From NCBI GenBank assembly GCA_017510405.1, contig JAFWNG010000015.1:46648-110647 (forward strand): a stretch of DNA of 64,000 bases, given 5' to 3'. The translations under genes and the position numbers were made by a program. Shown one piece after another: positions 10,094-19,344 of this stretch (its first letter is position 1; each line of letters opens with the position of its first letter). The notes below the pieces were generated by a model. That model did not search any database. It had not been told where the DNA came from and saw nothing but the letters and a program-made list of their open reading frames with translations. This stretch comes from Solobacterium sp. (GTDB taxonomy: Bacteria > Bacillota_I > Bacilli_A > Erysipelotrichales > Erysipelotrichaceae).

Positions 10094-12335
10094 TCTGTCC
10101 TCCTGCGATCTCCATACGGTGGGAATACACCTTTACAAGTTCATAGCCTTCCCCGTTCTTCTGATAATGGATCCAGACCGTAACAACACCTTCTTTGATA
10201 CTGGCAATGAAGACGCCTTCCTTTTCAAAGCGAACACCGCCGTTTTCCGCCGTGTACAGCGCTTTCCGCACCGTGTCTTCGGAAATCAGCGTCCGTGCCA
10301 TTTTCTTCTGCAGTTCTTCCGGTATCTGCAGTTCCATATCCTCCCAGGCTTCCCGGGGGATCACAAATGTCTGATCGGTGTATTTTTCCATAATGTCCTT
10401 CTTCAGCCGGAGCATGTTCTGTCTCCGCATATTGATCGGTACCGGGGGACGGGTTCCGTCGTCCAGCCCGTATACCGCATCCAGGATGTGCATGGCCTGT
10501 TTGCCCCGGGACGCAAATGTTTCCCGGCAGTTGGCACAATAGGTCACATACGGCAGATCGCTCTCAGATATCCGGTTCCGGGTGATCTCTTCATACAGTT
10601 CAGGGTTCGCCGCCTGGATATGTCCGCCGAATCCGCAGCAGCGCGCTTTTTCCCCGTGCCACGCCAGTTCCTGAACACGGATGCCGGATCTTTCTGCCAG
10701 GACACGTACGCTCTGACGCGCCGATGCATCCAAGGAGGACGCACACGGATCAAACACAGCGGCATCCGTCTTCACCGGTGTCTCTTCTTTTGGAAACCCG
10801 CAGAGGACGCTGTACAGGGAAATGATTTCTGTCTCCGGCAGTTTTTCCCGCAGGGATCTTTCGCAGGATGTGCAGGCGCAGATCACTTTCGGATTTCCGA
10901 GCGCGTGCAGCTGTTCCCGCAGTCTTTCCGCAATGTCGTTTTCCAGTTCTTCCATTCCTGCCCATCTTGCCGGAATACCGCAGCATGACAGGATCAGTCC
11001 GCACGACAGATCGGCTTCTTCAGCCAGCGAAGCATAGGCTTTTTCCACGTACCGCGGATCAGAAGCACCCAGCTGGCATCCCGGGAAGAAAACATACTCA
11101 CAGGTTTCCCCGCTACTTCCTGCCATGACCAGCGATGCATCTTCCATGGCAAAGCGCATTTCGCGCAGCCAGTGATCATGAAACGCCGGCGGGTAGATAC
11201 CCATACTGACGCGGTCCCGCCGCGAGTACAGTATGGCGGCACCGGCATCCGCATTTTCCGGGCAGATCCTCTCACAGAGACCGCACAGATTGCAGGATGA
11301 GACCTCACGCCCGATCGTACGCATGGAAGCACCGGCGACGACCACGGAATCCTGATAGATCTCCGTTGAGATCCGGAGCGGATCTTTCCGGTATTTCTGC
11401 AGCATCTCACACGCGTCCATACAGGCGCTGCAGTCACACTGCAGACACCTGGCCGCCTCTGCCGCAGCTTCTTCCTTCGTATATGTTCCGCCCGAAGGCA
11501 GCACGGCAGGACATTTCTCCATCCCCTCCGTGCTGATATAGTGACCGCAGAAGCCGGCTTCCTCTTTCTTTGCATGATCCGGCATATTTCCGGAAAGCAG
11601 ATAACTTTCGATCTGCTGTGCTGCCTTCATGCCGTGAAGACACGCTTCGATATCACTGCATCCGGTGACTTTTCCGCCCACGAAGATGCCTTTTGCGGCA
11701 GCTGCCAGTGTACCGGGATCCCAGCCATCCAGAAGACCGAAAGTGCTGCCGGACGCTCCGGTCGCCACATACACAGCGTCCGCATCCGGCAGATCCGGAC
11801 TGCCGACCGGATGATCAAAGACAAATTCGATCTTTTCCGGTGACATCTGGGTCCTGATCTCCGCTTCCATCTTTTCCCAGGAAGGATGATCCTTCAGGGA
11901 ACCGCCCCAGCTTCCGGAAGCCTCATATACGGTCACGCTGTATTTGCGGATGGCCAGACGGAGCGCACACACAAGACCGCTCAGTCCGCCGCCGATTACC
12001 GCGATCCTTTCCGCTCTTGCCGGCAGACGGTACACTTGGGGTTCCTTTTTCTTTGTCAGTTCAAAACAGGCGGATTCCAGATCATGGATCCGGACGCTGT
12101 CGTCCAGAAACTTCCGTGTACAGACGCCTTCACACGGGGCACTGCACAGCAGTGATACCGTCTCCGGGAATATCAGTTCACTGCGCAGCTGGCGGTAGGC
12201 GCTGCTGAAACGACCTTTCTGCATTTTCTCTGTGAAACTTCTCAGATCCAGATGAAACGGGCACGCATTCGTGCAGACAGCAGGTTCACCGCGGAAACAG
12301 CCGCTGGTGAAAGCCATAGCCTTTTCTTTATCCAT
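10086..12335 (-). CDS. Pyridine nucleotide-disulfide oxidoreductase/dicluster-binding protein
   Basis: A 749-residue fusion. The N-terminus has a Cys cluster (Cys13, and CTNAC at 21-25) like glutamate-synthase small subunits, then an FAD domain beginning at IAVIGGGLSGLVCALRLA. The middle binds Fe-S clusters: CLQCDCSACMDAC, then CNLCGLCERICP. The C-terminal third contains two heterodisulfide-reductase-like CCG modules (FFPGCQLGAS to LSCCG, and FDPCASSLDAS to RCCGFGGH to CANC). The start at 12335 follows GGGAGG; upstream codons look non-coding. It probably moves electrons between the molybdenum hydroxylase and a pyridine nucleotide or thiol partner. A GC-rich hairpin separates it from the hydroxylase gene. 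Confidence 0.88.
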   Translation of the reverse strand: MDKEKAMAFTSGCFRGEPAVCTNACPFHLDLRSFTEKMQKGRFSSAYRQLRSELIFPETVSLLCSAPCEGVCTRKFLDDSVRIHDLESACFELTKKKEPQVYRLPARAERIAVIGGGLSGLVCALRLAIRKYSVTVYEASGSWGGSLKDHPSWEKMEAEIRTQMSPEKIEFVFDHPVGSPDLPDADAVYVATGASGSTFGLLDGWDPGTLAAAAKGIFVGGKVTGCSDIEACLHGMKAAQQIESYLLSGNMPDHAKKEEAGFCGHYISTEGMEKCPAVLPSGGTYTKEEAAAEAARCLQCDCSACMDACEMLQKYRKDPLRISTEIYQDSVVVAGASMRTIGREVSSCNLCGLCERICPENADAGAAILYSRRDRVSMGIYPPAFHDHWLREMRFAMEDASLVMAGSSGETCEYVFFPGCQLGASDPRYVEKAYASLAEEADLSCGLILSCCGIPARWAGMEELENDIAERLREQLHALGNPKVICACTSCERSLREKLPETEIISLYSVLCGFPKEETPVKTDAAVFDPCASSLDASARQSVRVLAERSGIRVQELAWHGEKARCCGFGGHIQAANPELYEEITRNRISESDLPYVTYCANCRETFASRGKQAMHILDAVYGLDDGTRPPVPINMRRQNMLRLKKDIMEKYTDQTFVIPREAWEDMELQIPEELQKKMARTLISEDTVRKALYTAENGGVRFEKEGVFIASIKEGVVTVWIHYQKNGEGYELVKVYSHRMEIAGGQNG

Positions 12336-12429
12336 AATGATCAATACCTCCCCCGCTCTCTTGCGGAAGCAGATGAATTTAACAGTGTCAGAATGTTGAA
12401 AAAACAATAACATGACGCTGTTCTTTCCG

Positions 12430-12461
12430 CAATACAAAGGGCCGGCCGCGCCGGCCGGCCC
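12430..12461 (-). terminator. GC-rich hairpin between hydroxylase and dicluster genes
   Basis: GGGCCGGCC (12439-12447) pairs perfectly with GGCCGGCCC (12453-12461). On the minus strand it is followed by TTTGTATT, a weak T tract. It probably partly terminates or protects the upstream message so that the hydroxylase is made in excess. Confidence 0.6.
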
Positions 12462-12484
12462 TGTCATACGAACAGAGTTCAGAA

Positions 12485-15316
12485 TCAGATCGGGTTATTG
12501 ATGATCTCCTCGATCTCATCTTCAAAGTCTGTGCCGAAGAAGTATGGCTCCGGTTTGAGTTCTTCCCCTCTTGCTTTGGCATCCAGCGCAGCCTTGATCT
12601 TCTCCGGACGGGCCGGTTCATCATAGATCCGTACGCCGGCAGCGTCTGCGATCGCATTGATCACGGATACGTGGCCGCTGGCCTGGAATGTTTCGGAGCA
12701 TCCGGAGGATCCGAACGGTGTCAGTGCCGGATCACGCGGTGTCTCAACATAGATCGCGTTGAAGTCATCCGGGATATCCAGAATCGTCGGAACGCCGCAG
12801 GCAAGGATACTCTTGTCCTTCATGACATCGAAGTAATCCTCTGTCAGGGCAATACCGATACTGTGGGAAGTACCGCCGAATGCCTGTCCGTCTACAGCAA
12901 GCTTATTGCCGATCTTACCGACGTCAGCGACGACTGTGTAGCGTACGACGGTGGCTTTGCCGGTATCCGGGTTCACTTCCACTTCGCACAGGTTCAGGCC
13001 GTACATATAGGCACCGCGCGCTTCACCCTGACCGCGGTTCGGATCCGGTTCGTGCATGCCGGTATTGAAGTAGTCAGCGTGACCGGTGTACTTCAGATCG
13101 ATGCCTTCTGCCTTCATCTCATCATAGGTACGGAAGGTTCCGTCCGCCTTGCGCATGGCATCCATCAGCTTATTGGCACCATTGATGCACGCAAGACCGT
13201 ACATGATGTGAGAGCGGCTGCCGGCAGCGACGCCGGTATCCGGACAGTACTTGGTATCACACATGACGAAGTGTACCTGCTCGGGCTTGATGCCCAGCGG
13301 TTCGAGTGCTTTTACAGTCAGCGTGACAGTACCGATATCACCGCCCTGGCCCATGTCTTCCCAGGTATTGTATACCGTTACGGAATTGTCCGGATTCAGC
13401 TCAATGGACATATCCGCACTGTCGATGCCGCCGAGGGTGCACTGGAATCCGCCGAAGGACACGCCGACGCCGGCAAGCTTGCCTTCTGCCTTCTTCGCCG
13501 CAGCCTCTGCCTTATACTTCTCATAGACCGGACGGGCTTTATCGAACATCTCCTTCATCGGATATTCTTTGTAGTATTCACCGTAGATTGCCTTTTCACC
13601 CGGCTGTACCAGGTTGTTGTAGCGGAACTCAAACGGATCGATCCCCATCTTCCGTGCCAGCATATCCATGAGCGCTTCACTCTGGGCATACGCTTCCGGA
13701 GAACCGAATCCGCGGTATGCGACGCCGTGGCTGTGGTTGGAAAGAACCATACGGCCGAGACCCTTGGCATTCGGCAGTGCATAGCCGTGATACGGCAGAC
13801 GGATCATAGCAGGCAGTTCAAGGTCTGTCTGGTTGACATACGGACCGGTATCCATGACGCTGTCCCACTCTGCCGCAACAAGTTTGCCGTTCTCATCACA
13901 TGCCAGACGGGCATTGTGATAGGAGGAGGTACGCTTGCCGGAGAAGTGCATGAACTCTTCATAACTCATGGTAAGCGCACACGGACGATCCAGATTCTGT
14001 ACCGCAGTCGCAACGATCGCATAGCTGCCGGTATATACAGAGGAACCGAAGCTGCCGCCTACCGGGTTGGTAATAACACGGATCTGATCCTGCGGCAGGC
14101 CGATACCGCCGGCAATATAGCCGATGACCTGATATGTCGCCTGTGCCTTGCACTGAATAGTCAGCTTTCCGTCCGTATCCCAGTAAGCCTGTACGGTATC
14201 CGGTTCGATCGGCAGATGCGGCTCATGCTGAGTATGGAAGCTTCCTTTTACAGAGCAGTAAGCATCGTCGATCACTTCCGAAGCATCCTCTTCACCATGG
14301 AGCATCGGAATCGTCAGCATCTGGTTGGGGATGCCGTCAAAGATCTGCATCGCACCCGGAGCGAGCGACTCAAGGGCGGTCATGTAAGCAGGCAGGACCT
14401 CCAGATTCTGTTTGACCTTCTTAGCAGCGGCACGTGCCTGTTCGCGTGTTTCCGCACAGACGACAGCTACCACGTCACCGCGGCGGTAGATCTTTCCGCC
14501 GTTGATGATCGGCATGTCATTGCTGGAGCCTTTGGTACGCGGATTGTACATCGGGTTGGGCATGATGTTGGTGCCCTTGACATCTTTCGCTGTCAGCACC
14601 TTGATGACACCCGGCATCTTCTCTGCCTCGGATGTGTCGATACTGATGATGTTCGCATGGGCGACCTCAGACTGTACAATTGCCAGCTGGACGGTGCCCT
14701 GCGGCATCTGTTTGATCACATCATCACCGTAGTCGAACATACCGCAGGCTTTCGCAGCGGCTGTCGGACGCGGCATACTCGAGCCGTATACATCCTCTCC
14801 GCCCTTATACATGATGTCTTCCATAGTTGCTTCACCGCGCATGACTTTTGCGGCTTCCATGACAGCATCAACGATCTGCTTGTAGCCGGTGCAGCGGCAG
14901 ATATTGCGGTTCTTATAGAACCACTCACGGACTTCCTCTCTGGTCGGGGAAGGATTCTCTGTCAGCAGAGCATATGCAGCTACGATAAATCCCGGTGTGC
15001 AGAAGCCGCACTGGATCGCACCGCATGTAATGAATGCCTGCTGGATCGGGTGCAGATGACCCGGTGTGCCGATTCCTTCGATCGTCGTAACAACGGAGTT
15101 ATCGGGAATACTCTTCATTTTTCTGGTGCAGGAACGTGTAAGCTTTCCATTGAGGATGATGGAGCAGGCGCCGCATACGCCTGTTCCGCATCCGATCTTG
15201 GTTCCCGTCAGACCAATACGCCTGAGGCACTCTGCCAGCGAATCCGCTGCGGGATCGTACACGAATGCACGTGGTACGCCGTTGATGACAAGATACTTAC
15301 GGTCGAGTTGTTGCAT
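12485..15316 (-). CDS. Molybdopterin-dependent aldehyde oxidoreductase (XDH family, single chain)
   Basis: A 943-residue enzyme with both [2Fe-2S] domains fused to the molybdopterin domains, as in Desulfovibrio Mop. The plant-type cluster uses Cys43, 48, 51 and 63; the second uses Cys103, 106, 140 and 142 (CGFCTPG and CRCTGY). There is no FAD domain, matching aldehyde oxidoreductases rather than classic xanthine dehydrogenase. Glu875 in GSSGCSE takes the place of the catalytic Glu in the usual GxGE motif. AAGGAGG precedes the ATG. It oxidises or hydroxylates an aldehyde or heterocycle in the cytoplasm; the true substrate is not known, and the surrounding ligase, radical SAM and methyltransferase genes suggest an unusual one. 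Confidence 0.93.
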   Translation of the reverse strand: MQQLDRKYLVINGVPRAFVYDPAADSLAECLRRIGLTGTKIGCGTGVCGACSIILNGKLTRSCTRKMKSIPDNSVVTTIEGIGTPGHLHPIQQAFITCGAIQCGFCTPGFIVAAYALLTENPSPTREEVREWFYKNRNICRCTGYKQIVDAVMEAAKVMRGEATMEDIMYKGGEDVYGSSMPRPTAAAKACGMFDYGDDVIKQMPQGTVQLAIVQSEVAHANIISIDTSEAEKMPGVIKVLTAKDVKGTNIMPNPMYNPRTKGSSNDMPIINGGKIYRRGDVVAVVCAETREQARAAAKKVKQNLEVLPAYMTALESLAPGAMQIFDGIPNQMLTIPMLHGEEDASEVIDDAYCSVKGSFHTQHEPHLPIEPDTVQAYWDTDGKLTIQCKAQATYQVIGYIAGGIGLPQDQIRVITNPVGGSFGSSVYTGSYAIVATAVQNLDRPCALTMSYEEFMHFSGKRTSSYHNARLACDENGKLVAAEWDSVMDTGPYVNQTDLELPAMIRLPYHGYALPNAKGLGRMVLSNHSHGVAYRGFGSPEAYAQSEALMDMLARKMGIDPFEFRYNNLVQPGEKAIYGEYYKEYPMKEMFDKARPVYEKYKAEAAAKKAEGKLAGVGVSFGGFQCTLGGIDSADMSIELNPDNSVTVYNTWEDMGQGGDIGTVTLTVKALEPLGIKPEQVHFVMCDTKYCPDTGVAAGSRSHIMYGLACINGANKLMDAMRKADGTFRTYDEMKAEGIDLKYTGHADYFNTGMHEPDPNRGQGEARGAYMYGLNLCEVEVNPDTGKATVVRYTVVADVGKIGNKLAVDGQAFGGTSHSIGIALTEDYFDVMKDKSILACGVPTILDIPDDFNAIYVETPRDPALTPFGSSGCSETFQASGHVSVINAIADAAGVRIYDEPARPEKIKAALDAKARGEELKPEPYFFGTDFEDEIEEIINNPI

Positions 15317-15370
15317 AATTATAACCTCCTTGATTATTAAATACCGGTTTCCCGGCTTAAACAGACATGA

Positions 15371-15826
15371 TTATTCTTCTTCCAGCATCTCTTCGACGAT
15401 ATCACATGCGGAACTGATGACCGCAGGACATTTCGCCATGAGATTTCCGGCATAGATCGCTGCCTTCTCTTCCGGAACAGCAAACGATTTTCCCAGGATC
15501 TCCCGGCAAAGGATGGACCCGTTCCGTTCTTCAAAACGGGAATTGAACTCCTGAATTTTCTGTTCCAGATTGCGGATCTGTTCCATAGACGGCTGTTCGC
15601 TCCAGCCGTATTCCATTGCCAGGACCAGGTTGGCTCCGACAACGGCACCGCACGTGCCGCCGTAAAAACTGCCGCCGCCAAAAGGACTGGTCAGCCGCAG
15701 GGCCAGATCTTCGTCCACTCCGACTTCCGGAGCAAAACGGGCAAATACACACTGAGAACACATAAAGCCCCTGCCTGCCAGTTCAGCGGCTTTTTCGACT
15801 GTCATTTCTCCTTCACTGAATTTCAT
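15371..15826 (-). CDS. C-GCAxxG-C-C family protein (DVU_1555 type)
   Basis: A 151-residue protein with scattered conserved Cys: CSQC near 23-26, GGTCGAVVGA near 57-66 (here GTCGAVVGA replaces GxCGAxxG), Cys near 107 and two near the C-terminus (AKCPAVISSACDIV). This is the pattern of the C_GCAxxG_C_C family, thought to bind a metal or Fe-S cluster. It is the promoter-proximal gene of the molybdoenzyme operon, 54 bases before the hydroxylase. Role unknown; redox or cluster transfer is plausible. Confidence 0.85.
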   Translation of the reverse strand: MKFSEGEMTVEKAAELAGRGFMCSQCVFARFAPEVGVDEDLALRLTSPFGGGSFYGGTCGAVVGANLVLAMEYGWSEQPSMEQIRNLEQKIQEFNSRFEERNGSILCREILGKSFAVPEEKAAIYAGNLMAKCPAVISSACDIVEEMLEEE

Positions 15827-15893
15827 ATCGTTTCACCTGTTTCTGATTGCAGATCGAATTATGGTAATATTTCCGGAGCATTACTTCACTTCT

Positions 15894-15923
15894 GTAATAG
15901 CATGTGCGTTATAATAGAGTCAA
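15894..15923 (-). promoter_or_regulatory. Candidate promoter of the molybdoenzyme operon
   Basis: TTGACT (15918-15923) and TATTAC (15894-15899) on the minus strand are 18 bases apart, upstream of the C-GCAxxG gene. On the plus strand a TATAAT at 15910-15915 could serve the divergent histidine phosphatase gene, but has no good -35. Confidence 0.4.
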
Positions 15924-16037
15924 CTTACACGAAAATAACAATTGCTTTTGAAATGACGATGGTAATAATCCCCTGATCTGTACAGACCGCAAAGCATCCG
16001 GACATAACATACATACAATGCCGGCCAGAGGTAGATA

Positions 16038-17126
16038 ATGAATGAGAAACGAATGGTTTATCTGATCCGTCACGGTACACCTTACGCCGCGGATGAAGCG
16101 GTACGCTGTCTTGGCCGCAGTGATCCGCCGCTTTCAGATACCGGCAGGCGGCAGGCCGGAAAGCTGGCAGAGTGGTTTCAGGACCGCCCTCTGACTGCCG
16201 TGTATACAAGCCCGCTGCGGCGGTGTCTGGATACTGCTCAGGCAATTACAGCTGCTTCGGCGCTTCCTTCCCCCATTGTGCGTACAGACCTGCAGGAGGC
16301 GGATACCGGTCTCTGGGACGGGCTTACATTCGCTGAGATCCGGAAAACATATCCCTTCGAATATGAACAGCGCGGACAGGACCCGGCCCGTATTCCGCCT
16401 CCGGGCGGGGAATCCCTGGTCACTGCCGGGAAGCGTTTTTCCCGGTGCATGGATGATCTGTTAAAGAACAGTCAGGGGGACATTGCCGTTGTGGCACATG
16501 CCGGTGTGATCCGCGCATATATGTGCGGACTCCTGTCACTGGATCCGGACCGGCTGTTTTCCCTTCCCCAGCCGTACGGGGGCATCTCCATCCTGCGCAT
16601 GGATGCGGACGGGATCGTTCCGGAAGAGACCGGCATAAAGCCGGAGTGTTTTCTGGACCGGGATGAGATCCGCAAACTGTACCGCCGTTTTGATACCCCG
16701 GAACATATCCGGGCACATATGGAAGCCGTCGCTTCCTTTCTGGAAGATCTTCTGCCTGCCCTTCCCGCTGCTTATGACCGGGACCGGCTGATCAAAGCCG
16801 CCCTGGTCCATGATATGGTTCGCACCCGGCCCTGTCATGCCGAAGAAGCTGCCGGCATCCTGCGGAAGGAAGGCTATCCGCACATTGCATCCCTTGTGAA
16901 AGAGCATCACAGTCCTTTCCTGTCTGCGGAAACGATCCTGACCGAATCAGAGCTTCTGTTTTATGCAGATAAGTGTGTCGCAGGCATTGAGCGGGTAAGC
17001 ATCTATGAGCGGTTCGCCCGCAGCCGGGAAAAATGCAAAACGCCGGAGGCTCTGGAAAACCACCGGCGTCTATGGGAAAAAGCCAGTCTTATTGAACGTA
17101 AGATACAGAAAAACAGACTGTACTGA
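16038..17126 (+). CDS. Histidine phosphatase-HD domain fusion protein
   Basis: A 362-residue two-domain protein. Residues 1-200 are a histidine phosphatase (LIRHG with catalytic His12, SPLRRCLDTAQ, and VVAHAGVIR). Residues 215-362 look like an HD phosphohydrolase (ALVHDMVRTRP, and a later KEHHSP). AGAGGT precedes the ATG. Histidine phosphatases of the CobC/alpha-ribazole type occur in cofactor pathways, and HD domains cut phosphoesters, so the fusion may process a nucleotide-linked cofactor or intermediate. It is divergent from the molybdoenzyme operon and convergent with xdhC, inside the same locus. Substrate unknown. Confidence 0.87.
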   Translation: MNEKRMVYLIRHGTPYAADEAVRCLGRSDPPLSDTGRRQAGKLAEWFQDRPLTAVYTSPLRRCLDTAQAITAASALPSPIVRTDLQEADTGLWDGLTFAEIRKTYPFEYEQRGQDPARIPPPGGESLVTAGKRFSRCMDDLLKNSQGDIAVVAHAGVIRAYMCGLLSLDPDRLFSLPQPYGGISILRMDADGIVPEETGIKPECFLDRDEIRKLYRRFDTPEHIRAHMEAVASFLEDLLPALPAAYDRDRLIKAALVHDMVRTRPCHAEEAAGILRKEGYPHIASLVKEHHSPFLSAETILTESELLFYADKCVAGIERVSIYERFARSREKCKTPEALENHRRLWEKASLIERKIQKNRLY

Positions 17127-17129
17127 TCT

Positions 17130-18158
17130 TCAGCGCACAACGTCTTCGATCAGCACACGCAGCTTCCCGCCGCACGCCATTGCATCATACCGGGAGACAT
17201 CTCCGGACAGGTCCAGGGAAACCACTTTATAACGACCGCTGCCGATCAGGGCAAGTGCTTCCCGGATCACTGCCGCTTCCGCCATTCCGCCGCCGGTACT
17301 GCCGAAGACCGTACCGTCGGGGCAGACGATCATTCTGGCTCCGGCGCCGCGGGGAGAGGATCCCTCCGCTTCGATGACCGCTGCGGCTGCCATTGGTCCT
17401 TCCATACGGGAGATCTGTTCCAGAACATCCGGTTCTGCATCCGATTCGGCGTAGCATCGTCCCGGCGCACCATATTCTGCAAGACGCCGGTAAGCGATCA
17501 CTTCTGCCAGAATGGATACCGCGATCTCCTCCGGTGTCACAGCCCCGATATTGAGACCGATCGGTGTACATACGCTCTTCAGCCGGTCCGCGTCATACCC
17601 CTCCTTACGGAGCATTTCCATCTGTGCCTGCACCCGGCGGCGTGATCCGATCATGCCCAGGTAAGCCGGCATCGTCCCGGAGATGACCGCACGCAGGCAG
17701 TCAGCGTCGTATTTATGCCCGTGGGTGATGATCACCACATAGTCAAAAGCGGTAATGCCAAGACGTGCAATACCATTCTCATAGCTGTCACATATGACCT
17801 GCGAAGCCATCGGGAACCGCTCTGTCGAAGCGAAAGCAGGCCGGTCGTCCACGACACATACCTGCAGACCGCACATGGCACCGATCTTAGCTGCCGGCAG
17901 TGCTATATGGCCGCCGCCCAGAATGATCAGCCGCTCGGGCGGCAGAAACGGTTCCGTAATCCGCAGTCCATTCTCCAGGGGATCTGCCGTAACCTTTGCC
18001 GCACTGCGTCCCTTATGATCGATCACCGGCGTGACCGGTACCAGGCGGCGCTTCATTCCGCTGCGGACCATGCCTTCGGATGCTGTGAGCTCTGTCTCAA
18101 GAGCGACCGATTTCCCGTCTTTCAGCATCTGAACGATCTCACTGTAAAGATCTGTCAT
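17130..18158 (-). CDS. XdhC family molybdoenzyme maturation factor
   Basis: A 342-residue XdhC/CoxI protein. The N-terminal domain is short (about residues 1-80), then a Rossmann domain begins at LIILGGGHIALPAAKIGAM; conserved stretches include VVDDRPAFA, VIITHGHKYD, YLGMIGSRRR and CTPIGLNIGA. XdhC proteins bind the molybdenum cofactor and help install the terminal sulfido ligand before insertion into XDH-type enzymes. ATG 18158 is preferred (GAGG nine bases upstream); the slightly longer frame begins with TTG. It sits between the phosphatase fusion and the substrate-binding protein on the opposite strand. Confidence 0.92.
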   Translation of the reverse strand: MTDLYSEIVQMLKDGKSVALETELTASEGMVRSGMKRRLVPVTPVIDHKGRSAAKVTADPLENGLRITEPFLPPERLIILGGGHIALPAAKIGAMCGLQVCVVDDRPAFASTERFPMASQVICDSYENGIARLGITAFDYVVIITHGHKYDADCLRAVISGTMPAYLGMIGSRRRVQAQMEMLRKEGYDADRLKSVCTPIGLNIGAVTPEEIAVSILAEVIAYRRLAEYGAPGRCYAESDAEPDVLEQISRMEGPMAAAAVIEAEGSSPRGAGARMIVCPDGTVFGSTGGGMAEAAVIREALALIGSGRYKVVSLDLSGDVSRYDAMACGGKLRVLIEDVVR

Positions 18159-18225
18159 ATTCAATTACCTCACTTCTATCATATTCGGATACAAAGCGGC
18201 ATAAAACCGGAAAGGAGAACCACCA

Positions 18226-19305
18226 ATGAAGAAAACATTCACACTCGGATTACTGGCGGCAGTATTACTGCTGGGCGGCTGTCAGAGCGCAGTTCCGTCC
18301 CCGTCATCCGGACAGAAGGAGGAAGTACAGACGCGTTCCTTTACGGACTCTTTAGGCAGGACGGTGACCCTGCCGCAGACGATCACCAAAGTGGCTGTGT
18401 CCGGACCGCTGGCGCAGACCTATGTCTTCCCGCTTTGTCCGGATCTGCTGGCAGGCTATTCCAAAGCATTTGCGGAAGATGTACAGAAGTATTTCCCGGA
18501 AGAGTACCTGTCTCTTCCCGAACTCGGACAGCTCTATGGCGGGAAAGGAACGATGGACCTGGAAGCGCTGCTGGCTGCGGCACCGGATGTGGTGATCGAC
18601 GTCGGTGATGAGAAAGACGGCATGACGGAGGATCTTGATGTCCTCAGTGAGCAGACCGGTATCCCCTTCGTCCATGTCAATGCCTCAGTAACGACCGCGG
18701 CAGATGCCTTCCGCATGCTCGGCGAGCTCACCGGCAAAAAAGAGAAAGCGGAAGAACTGGCACAGTGGTGTGAACATACTTTGGCAGATATGCGTGACGT
18801 CATGAGCCGTGTGGACGCTGACGGAGCCCGGAAACGGATCATTTACTGCCTGGGAGACAAAGGGCTCAACTGTATGGCAGAAGGTTCCTATCATGCCGAA
18901 ACGGTCAATATGATGGGAGACAATGCCGCAAAACTGAGCGATGTAACGGCAAGCGGCGCCGGCAATGAGATCGACTTCGAACAGCTGCTGTTATGGGATC
19001 CGGAAGTCATCGTCTTTGATGTCAACAGTGTGTATGCGTCCGTCGGCAGTGATCCTTCCTGGAAGCAGCTCCAGGCCATTCAGAACGGTACGTATTACGA
19101 AGTACCCTACGGCCCATACGGATGGCTGTCTTCACCGCCGAGCGTACAGCGCTATCTCGGCATGCTGTGGCTGGGCACCCTGCTGTATCCGGACTATGTC
19201 AGCTATGACCTGCGGGATGCCGTTAAAGAATACTATAAGCTGTTCTATGGATACGACCTGTCCGATGCGGATTATGACGCCCTGACTGCCAACTCCATCC
19301 ACTGA
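18226..19305 (+). CDS. ABC transporter substrate-binding lipoprotein (metal/chelate type)
   Basis: A 359-residue periplasmic-binding protein. The signal peptide ends in the lipobox LLGGC (Cys around residue 22). RTVTLPQTITKVAVSGP and the later WDPEVIVFDVNS are typical of the FepB/BtuF/TroA-like class III binding proteins. AAGGAG precedes the ATG. It faces away from xdhC and converges on the ATPase and permease genes that complete an importer. Given its position inside the molybdoenzyme locus, molybdate, tungstate or a metal chelate is the likely cargo, though this protein class more often binds iron chelates or cobalamin. Confidence 0.9.
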   Translation: MKKTFTLGLLAAVLLLGGCQSAVPSPSSGQKEEVQTRSFTDSLGRTVTLPQTITKVAVSGPLAQTYVFPLCPDLLAGYSKAFAEDVQKYFPEEYLSLPELGQLYGGKGTMDLEALLAAAPDVVIDVGDEKDGMTEDLDVLSEQTGIPFVHVNASVTTAADAFRMLGELTGKKEKAEELAQWCEHTLADMRDVMSRVDADGARKRIIYCLGDKGLNCMAEGSYHAETVNMMGDNAAKLSDVTASGAGNEIDFEQLLLWDPEVIVFDVNSVYASVGSDPSWKQLQAIQNGTYYEVPYGPYGWLSSPPSVQRYLGMLWLGTLLYPDYVSYDLRDAVKEYYKLFYGYDLSDADYDALTANSIH

Positions 19306-19318
19306 CACTGAACTGCAA

Positions 19319-19344
19319 AGCCCGGGGAATTCCCCGGGTTTTTT
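19319..19344 (+). terminator. Perfect-palindrome terminator
   Basis: CCCGGGGAATTCCCCGGG (19321-19338) is followed by six T. It ends the substrate-binding protein gene and touches the stop of the convergent ATPase gene. Confidence 0.85.

Noticed and set aside
12671..15340. 889-codon open frame opposite the aldehyde oxidoreductase
   Set aside because: The minus-strand frame is a clear XDH-family enzyme with all cluster Cys; the plus-strand frame has no family features and no ribosome site, and only reflects codon bias.
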